From Clostridiales bacterium (GTDB lineage: Bacteria > Bacillota > Dethiobacteria > Dethiobacterales > Dethiobacteraceae), in contig JAGXRM010000011.1 in NCBI GenBank assembly GCA_018335855.1, positions 1 through 49,161 on the forward strand: a stretch of DNA of 49,161 nt, written 5' to 3'. The notes under the pieces were generated by a model that worked only from the letters and a program-made list of their open reading frames with translations, was not told where the DNA came from and did not search any database. How positions within the stretch are numbered: the first letter of the stretch is position 1; every line of letters begins with the position of its first letter. A program made the translations under genes and the position numbers. Positions 45,388 through 49,161 of the stretch are shown here, in pieces.

Positions 45388-45627
45388 TCATAGCCGTATC
45401 ATTGCATGAAAAAACACAGAAAAGTTATCAACAAGCATCTGACGTAGTCCCAGTGCACATAGTTCCTCAGAATGTATTAACTTAATACGTTCCGGGAATG
45501 TATTAAGGGTTTCGATAGCGTCAGCTATTCCGTTATACTGCACCATGGCCGCTTCAGGTGCCTGCAGTACGCTTTTGTCGTTACTATTCAATAGGGATTT
45601 AGATATTTCCACAAGCCTGCCTGCCAA
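45388..45627 (-). pseudogene. Degraded RelE/ParE toxin remnant
   Basis: A 79-codon frame whose second half, DAIETLNTFPERIKLIHSEELCALGLRQMLVDNFSVFFHA, aligns by eye with the core of RelE/ParE toxins, while the start is unrelated and the C-terminal catalytic residues are missing. No antitoxin accompanies it. Confidence 0.5.
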
Positions 45628-45879
45628 TCACTAGATGTTTTCATAGGAGTACCTCCAGATAACTTCGGAGTAGTTTTGTGATGCGGAAGGTTTCGGCCAT
45701 CTGCATAAGCAAGTTCAGATTCTTGTCGCTTCTCCTTGCGTATGGATGAAATGCTTAAAAATATCATGCCACTCCTGAAAAAGTTACAGGTTGCTGAATA
45801 CTGGAAGCAATTTTTGAAAGTGTAGAACAAAAAGGGGAAATACAAAAAGGTTTATTTTACGGTGGGTGGTAAGAAAAAG

Positions 45880-46081
45880 AAATCGATATTGCCCTTAGAT
45901 GCTGTTCCAAGGGCGATTGTAAACCGTGACACAACGGGCGTATTTAAGTTAGTGGCCGATGCAAAAACATCAAAACTATTGGGTGTTCATATTAGCAGAA
46001 AATGCAGGAGATGTAATTTATGCGGCAACATTAGCGGTTAAATTTGGCTTAACAGTTGGGGTCGGTTCCTCACATCTTTAA
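45880..46081 (+). pseudogene. Mercuric reductase (merA) C-terminal remnant
   Basis: The plus strand reads [33 protein letters not shown], then after a one-base shift at 45994 [22 protein letters not shown]. These are consecutive conserved segments of the dimerisation domain of MerA. The N-terminal domains, the active-site CxxxxC and the final CC are absent. It suggests an original arsR-merT-copZ-merA operon later broken by toxin-antitoxin insertions. Confidence 0.78.
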
Positions 46082-46097
46082 AGCATTAAAGCACATG

Positions 46098-46124
46098 CCA
46101 GTCCTCAATTGAGGGCTGGTTTTT
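46098..46124 (+). terminator. Rho-independent terminator after the merA remnant
   Basis: Arms CCAGTCCTC (46098-46106) and GAGGGCTGG (46111-46119, one G-U pair) with a short AATT loop, followed by TTTTT. Likely the original end of the mer-type operon. Confidence 0.8.
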
Positions 46125-46264
46125 CATGCCCAAAAACAATCCAATAAATCTGATTGGTAATATAGTTTTTACCGTGCTGCCTTATCTCAATCCTTTTAGA
46201 TGAAAGAGCTGCCAGCTGACGGATACCTCATTATTAGTCATCTGCCACATTGTATATGCTGTGC

Positions 46265-46591
46265 CTACTCATGTTCAGAAATCTTAAACAAAGACTGCAA
46301 CCAATTTTGACGTCCGTGGAGTACGCGGGCAATAACTATTTTGTCATCCAGCACCCGATAGAAAATGATATAGGGATTTTGCACAATTCGCCTGTAGCCG
46401 CGCTCAGCGCCGGGAGCATCTTCCTCAGGCAAAACAGCACCTTTCTCCGGGAAATCACCAAGCTGAGCAATAGCATTGTAAAGACGCGACCGCAGCATTT
46501 CCGCCGCTTTTTTATTATCCTGTGAGATATAAGAGAAGATGCTGTCTATGTCATAGTAGGCAGCTTCAGAAAGAAGGATTTTTTTATGCAT
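46265..46591 (-). CDS. RelE/ParE family toxin
   Basis: A 108-residue toxin: KKILLSEAAYYDIDSIFSYISQDN at the start and GYRRIVQNPYIIFYRVLDDKIVIARVLHGRQNW at the end, including the terminal HGRQNW typical of ParE. It overlaps the antitoxin by eight bases. Confidence 0.9.
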   Translation of the reverse strand: MHKKILLSEAAYYDIDSIFSYISQDNKKAAEMLRSRLYNAIAQLGDFPEKGAVLPEEDAPGAERGYRRIVQNPYIIFYRVLDDKIVIARVLHGRQNWLQSLFKISEHE

Positions 46592-46874
46592 CTTCTATTC
46601 TCTTTTTTAGCGTCACAAAGGTTTCTTCAAAATCTCTTAGCTGCTTTCCTTCAGAGATTTCCCGGTCAACATCTGCCAACATCCTGCCTAATTGTTGCCT
46701 TGCGAGCATTTTTTGAAAAGCCTCATAACTCATCACCACCAAATCAGCCTCACCGTTCTTCGTAACAATTATCGGGGCTTGTGTTTCATGGCAGAGTTTG
46801 GAAAATGTGTTATAGTCATGGCGTATCGTGCTGGATGGCTTTATGTCCATAGCGAACGGTTCATATGGTTTCAT
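46584..46874 (-). CDS. Phd/YefM family antitoxin
   Basis: A 96-residue antitoxin: SSTIRHDYNTFSKLCHETQAPIIVTKNGEADLVVMSYEAFQKML. The ATG at 46874 is preferred; the longer frame would extend across the -10 of its own promoter at 46908-46937. C-terminal helix EISEGKQLRDFEET binds the toxin. Confidence 0.88.
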   Translation of the reverse strand: MKPYEPFAMDIKPSSTIRHDYNTFSKLCHETQAPIIVTKNGEADLVVMSYEAFQKMLARQQLGRMLADVDREISEGKQLRDFEETFVTLKKRIEDA

Positions 46875-46907
46875 TTTACCCACGTCCTTTGGTATTATTA
46901 TGACAAT

Positions 46908-46937
46908 ATTATACCATTCCTGCTTTATGTGATTCAA
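46908..46937 (-). promoter_or_regulatory. Promoter of the second toxin-antitoxin module
   Basis: On the minus strand TTGAAT (46937-46932), 18-base spacer, TATAAT (46913-46908), 34 bases before the antitoxin ATG. Upstream (to 47,070, minus strand) a helix-turn-helix-like fragment, EREEIAEKLGYKNPMSLDSF, can be read without a start. Confidence 0.6.
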
Positions 46938-47197
46938 GAGGGTGCTGCGGATTTAAGGTAAGCAAAGTGCCAAAACTGTCCAAGGACATCGGGTTTTTGT
47001 ACCCCAGTTTCTCTGCTATCTCCTCCCGTTCGGTTCCATCTATCGTTTTTCCCGGTGAAGGAGTGTATGTAGGACAACTAAGAGGTTCTCATAGCCTCAC
47101 CCATTATATTCTTATTTTTATTACCGCCTAAGTCAGGGTACTTCTTACATTACCACTGGTTAAACTTACTCCCAGTGGTGGTTGTTGCTCGTCAAGG

Positions 47198-48043
47198 TTA
47201 GGATGTAGTACTTCGCTTACCAAATACCGGTAATTTCCAACTTCGCTCGCCGCCTACCCGAATATCACGACGTAGGAAGAGCAGCCAAGCAACCGCGATT
47301 GCGAGTAGTACACATAACAGGAGACCTAGAAGCCAAGTTCCATTGAGCCCTTCGACAGCCAAGCCGCCCTGGTAGTAATATAGTGGGGTTAACTTCATGA
47401 GTGGCTTCAGTTTGTCATTAATATTGGACAATCCTAGCAGCAAAAAGTTTCCTACCAAAATTGCCCCGGTGAGCATGCCTGCAATGCGTGCCGCAGGCAT
47501 TATCATACTTAGTAAAACAGCTATTGCCGTAAAAAGCAGTAATACCACGAACAGAGGAAGAAATGGTAGTAATAACTGCAGCCAACTCAATTCGAGGCCT
47601 ACGCTGCCAGCGGGTATTGACCAGCTGAGCCACCCCGCCACCAGGATAGCAGCCAACGCAGCAGCAAGGCCTAAGAAACGGCCAAAAAACAAACTTGTCC
47701 GGCTCACCGGTTGCGCTAGCACGAGATCAAGAACGCCTTTTTCCTCGTCGCCAACGAGTAAACCAGCCCCTGTACCAATGGCCAGAATACCGATAATCAT
47801 GTGCATATAGGAAAAGAAGTAGACATCCATATATCCCATGGGCGTTCCGATAAGATAAATATTTTCAAAGAAAGCCATCATTGCCTCGGGGAACATGTTG
47901 ATATATTCATACATCACATCACCCATGTCTGCGATGCTTGGAAATAAGTATGCCATCATCAAGCCATAGGCCGCTACACCGCCAGCCCAACCGACAATCT
48001 GCCAGCGCAGGCGACGTAGAGTGTGTTTAAATTCAGCCCACAT
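47198..48043 (-). CDS. ABC-2 type transporter permease
   Basis: A 281-residue membrane protein with six hydrophobic segments; GLLVGDEEKGVLDLVLAQPVSRTSLFFGRFLG is the hallmark of ABC-2 permeases of drug/antibiotic exporters. It overlaps its ATPase by one base (TAATG). Substrate unknown, and its partner ATPase is damaged. Confidence 0.85.
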   Translation of the reverse strand: MWAEFKHTLRRLRWQIVGWAGGVAAYGLMMAYLFPSIADMGDVMYEYINMFPEAMMAFFENIYLIGTPMGYMDVYFFSYMHMIIGILAIGTGAGLLVGDEEKGVLDLVLAQPVSRTSLFFGRFLGLAAALAAILVAGWLSWSIPAGSVGLELSWLQLLLPFLPLFVVLLLFTAIAVLLSMIMPAARIAGMLTGAILVGNFLLLGLSNINDKLKPLMKLTPLYYYQGGLAVEGLNGTWLLGLLLCVLLAIAVAWLLFLRRDIRVGGERSWKLPVFGKRSTTS

Positions 48044-48618
48044 TATTGTGTCCCCCCCTCTTTGTCTTCTTTATAATACGCCAAGAAAACTTCTTCCAAC
48101 GACAAGTGATCGGATTGAAGGTCACTTACCGGGAAGGCACCCAAGGCTTTGACTAAGTGGTCCACGTCCCCCTCCACTTGCAGTATAATGTCCAAGTCAC
48201 TTGTCTGTTGAACTAGCGATACTCCAGCTAACGAAGTTAATGATGATAGGTTTACCGGCTCTCGAAACCGTAGTCGGAAGCGTCGCACAGACATGTTGAG
48301 CAAACGGTCGGGTTCAGCTTCTTCGACAATAACGCCCTGGCGGATAATTGCCACACGTTCAGCGATGGCCTCTACTACACGGGCACGAACGCCAACGGGA
48401 TCTTTTCTCGGATCGATGCCCAGAACCTGCATATTTCCGGCTTGGGGTCTAATTAGATCCAGCAAGCACCGGATGGTTGTCGTTTTCCCCGCACCATTGG
48501 GACCAAGAAAGCCCAGCATCTCACCTCTCCTTACGTTCAGATTTACACCTCGCAGTGCTTGCATTGAACCATAGGTTTTGGTTAAGCCTTCTATTTCAAT
48601 TGCCAAAGCACAAACCAT
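48043..48618 (-). pseudogene. ABC transporter ATPase with internal in-frame deletion
   Basis: A 191-residue frame starting normally (IEGLTKTYGSMQALRGVNL, Walker A GPNGAGKTTT near residue 40) and ending normally (ERVAIIRQGVIVEEAEPDRLL onward). The two are joined at about residue 85 without the Q-loop, LSGGQ signature, Walker B or H-loop: roughly 100 residues are missing. Typical members are about 300 residues long. It cannot hydrolyse ATP in the usual way. The frame is kept, so the deletion may be recent, or an assembly artefact. Confidence 0.75.
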
Positions 48619-48781
48619 TGTTCTGCTCCTTTCAGTGCTAATTAATTACCAACCAAAGCGATGCTTTCAAGCCAGACCACTGATTTGAACGTTTTAATTC
48701 CATAGATTGATAATGGATGGGTGGAATTTACTTTTGCATTTCAAGAGTATATTACTTTCGGCCGCTCTAATTTAGTTCCGC

Positions 48782-48810
48782 TTGTATTTTCTGCTCGTTT
48801 GACATATAAT
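48782..48810 (+). promoter_or_regulatory. Promoter of the AbrB-VapC module
   Basis: TTGTAT (48782-48787), 17-base spacer, perfect TATAAT (48805-48810), 45 bases before the antitoxin ATG. The rest of the 48,619-48,854 interval shows no gene. Confidence 0.7.
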
Positions 48811-48854
48811 AAAGTAAGGAATACATGGAATTCCAATCAAATGGAGGTGTCAAA

Positions 48855-49112
48855 ATGGAATTGGCTAAAATTACGGGCAAAGGGCAAATCACACTGCCGA
48901 TCAATATCCGCAGAGCATTAAACTTAAAAGACGGCGATAAGGTAGCGTTTATCGAAAAAGATGGTCAATATGTCCTTGCCAACCCGGTTTCCCTTGCCAT
49001 CCGTGATGTCCAAAAAGGCTTTGAAGGCGAAGCGGAGCGTCTTGGCTTGAAGGATATAGACGATGTTGTGGGATTGGTGAAAGAAATACGCAGAAGCAGG
49101 GAAAATAAGTAA
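48855..49112 (+). CDS. AbrB/MazE-type antitoxin (SpoVT-AbrB domain)
   Basis: An 85-residue protein starting MELAKITGKGQITLPINIRRALNLKDGDKVAFIEKDGQYVLAN, the swapped-hairpin AbrB DNA-binding domain, with a helical C-terminus (DIDDVVGLVKEIRRSR) that should bind the toxin. ATG at 48855 with GGAGGTG 6 bases upstream. The toxin gene follows directly. Confidence 0.9.
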   Translation: MELAKITGKGQITLPINIRRALNLKDGDKVAFIEKDGQYVLANPVSLAIRDVQKGFEGEAERLGLKDIDDVVGLVKEIRRSRENK

Positions 49113-49161
49113 ATGCGTATAATGCTTGACACCAATGTCCTAATCTCCGTATTCATATTTA
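49113..49161 (+). CDS. PIN-domain toxin (VapC-like), cut by window end
   Basis: Sixteen codons are visible, reading MRIMLDTNVLISVFIF, the standard N-terminus of PIN nucleases with the first catalytic Asp in LDTNVLIS. It begins immediately after the antitoxin stop. Confidence 0.8.
   Translation, partial: MRIMLDTNVLISVFIF

Noticed and set aside
45588-45845. 85-codon minus-strand frame near the toxin relic
   Set aside because: No family resemblance; it overlaps decayed sequence, and the plus strand there reads equally random short peptides.

Overview
The window looks like a chromosomal segment of an anaerobic, endospore-forming member of the Firmicutes (Clostridia; a Peptococcaceae-, Syntrophomonas- or Dethiobacter-like lineage is my inference). 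The evidence is a complete spoIIIAA-AH operon, an NfnAB-type flavin-bifurcating transhydrogenase, an OLE-type RNA next to ispA, Gram-positive-type type IV pilus genes and a T-box leader. I cannot name the species.

Bases 1-19,850 are a compact core block read almost entirely on the minus strand. In transcription order from the right it holds: a CBS-PAS-HD signalling protein, aroK, aroQ, an M24 peptidase, efp, a CD1247-type acidic zinc-ribbon protein, spoIIIAA-AH (with a candidate sigma-E promoter), asp23/amaP/DUF2273, nusB, a TsaD-like paralog, nfnA-nfnB, folD, a second FolD-like gene with altered active-site positions, xseA, xseB, ispA, and the 5' half of an OLE RNA that runs off the left edge.

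Bases 19,967-37,200 are a type IV pilus locus. The minus-strand operon carries pilC, a sigma factor, pilM, pilN, pilO, a PilP-like lipoprotein, pilB, pilT, the prepilin peptidase and four minor pilins. Divergent from it on the plus strand are the major pilin and an O-antigen-ligase-like membrane protein. After a scar with a dead tyrosine recombinase comes a second, AT-richer set of minor pilins, one of which is fused to what reads as a seven-bladed beta-propeller.

Bases 37,580-39,510 hold a stand-alone TrpB2 behind a tRNA-Trp-type T-box. Bases 39,560-43,350 (minus) are a copper/heavy-metal module: copA, an LDCC-type miniprotein, a His-rich DUF2933-like miniprotein, an Lgt paralog and a 34-residue membrane miniprotein.

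The most notable system is at 43,580-44,620 (plus): a CmtR-like ArsR regulator with its own promoter and palindromic operator, followed by a MerT-like transporter and a CopZ-type metallochaperone. Each of these two genes is an otherwise intact frame broken by exactly one in-frame TGA. In MerT the TGA sits at the second cysteine of the metal-binding Cys-Cys pair. It is followed at the right distance by an 8-bp hairpin whose loop carries the same AGGUCU as the E. coli fdhF SECIS. I read these as a candidate selenocysteine-containing metal-uptake pair. Downstream, toxin-antitoxin modules, a frameshifted merA remnant, a damaged ABC transporter and the start of a VapBC module suggest an eroding mobile resistance region.
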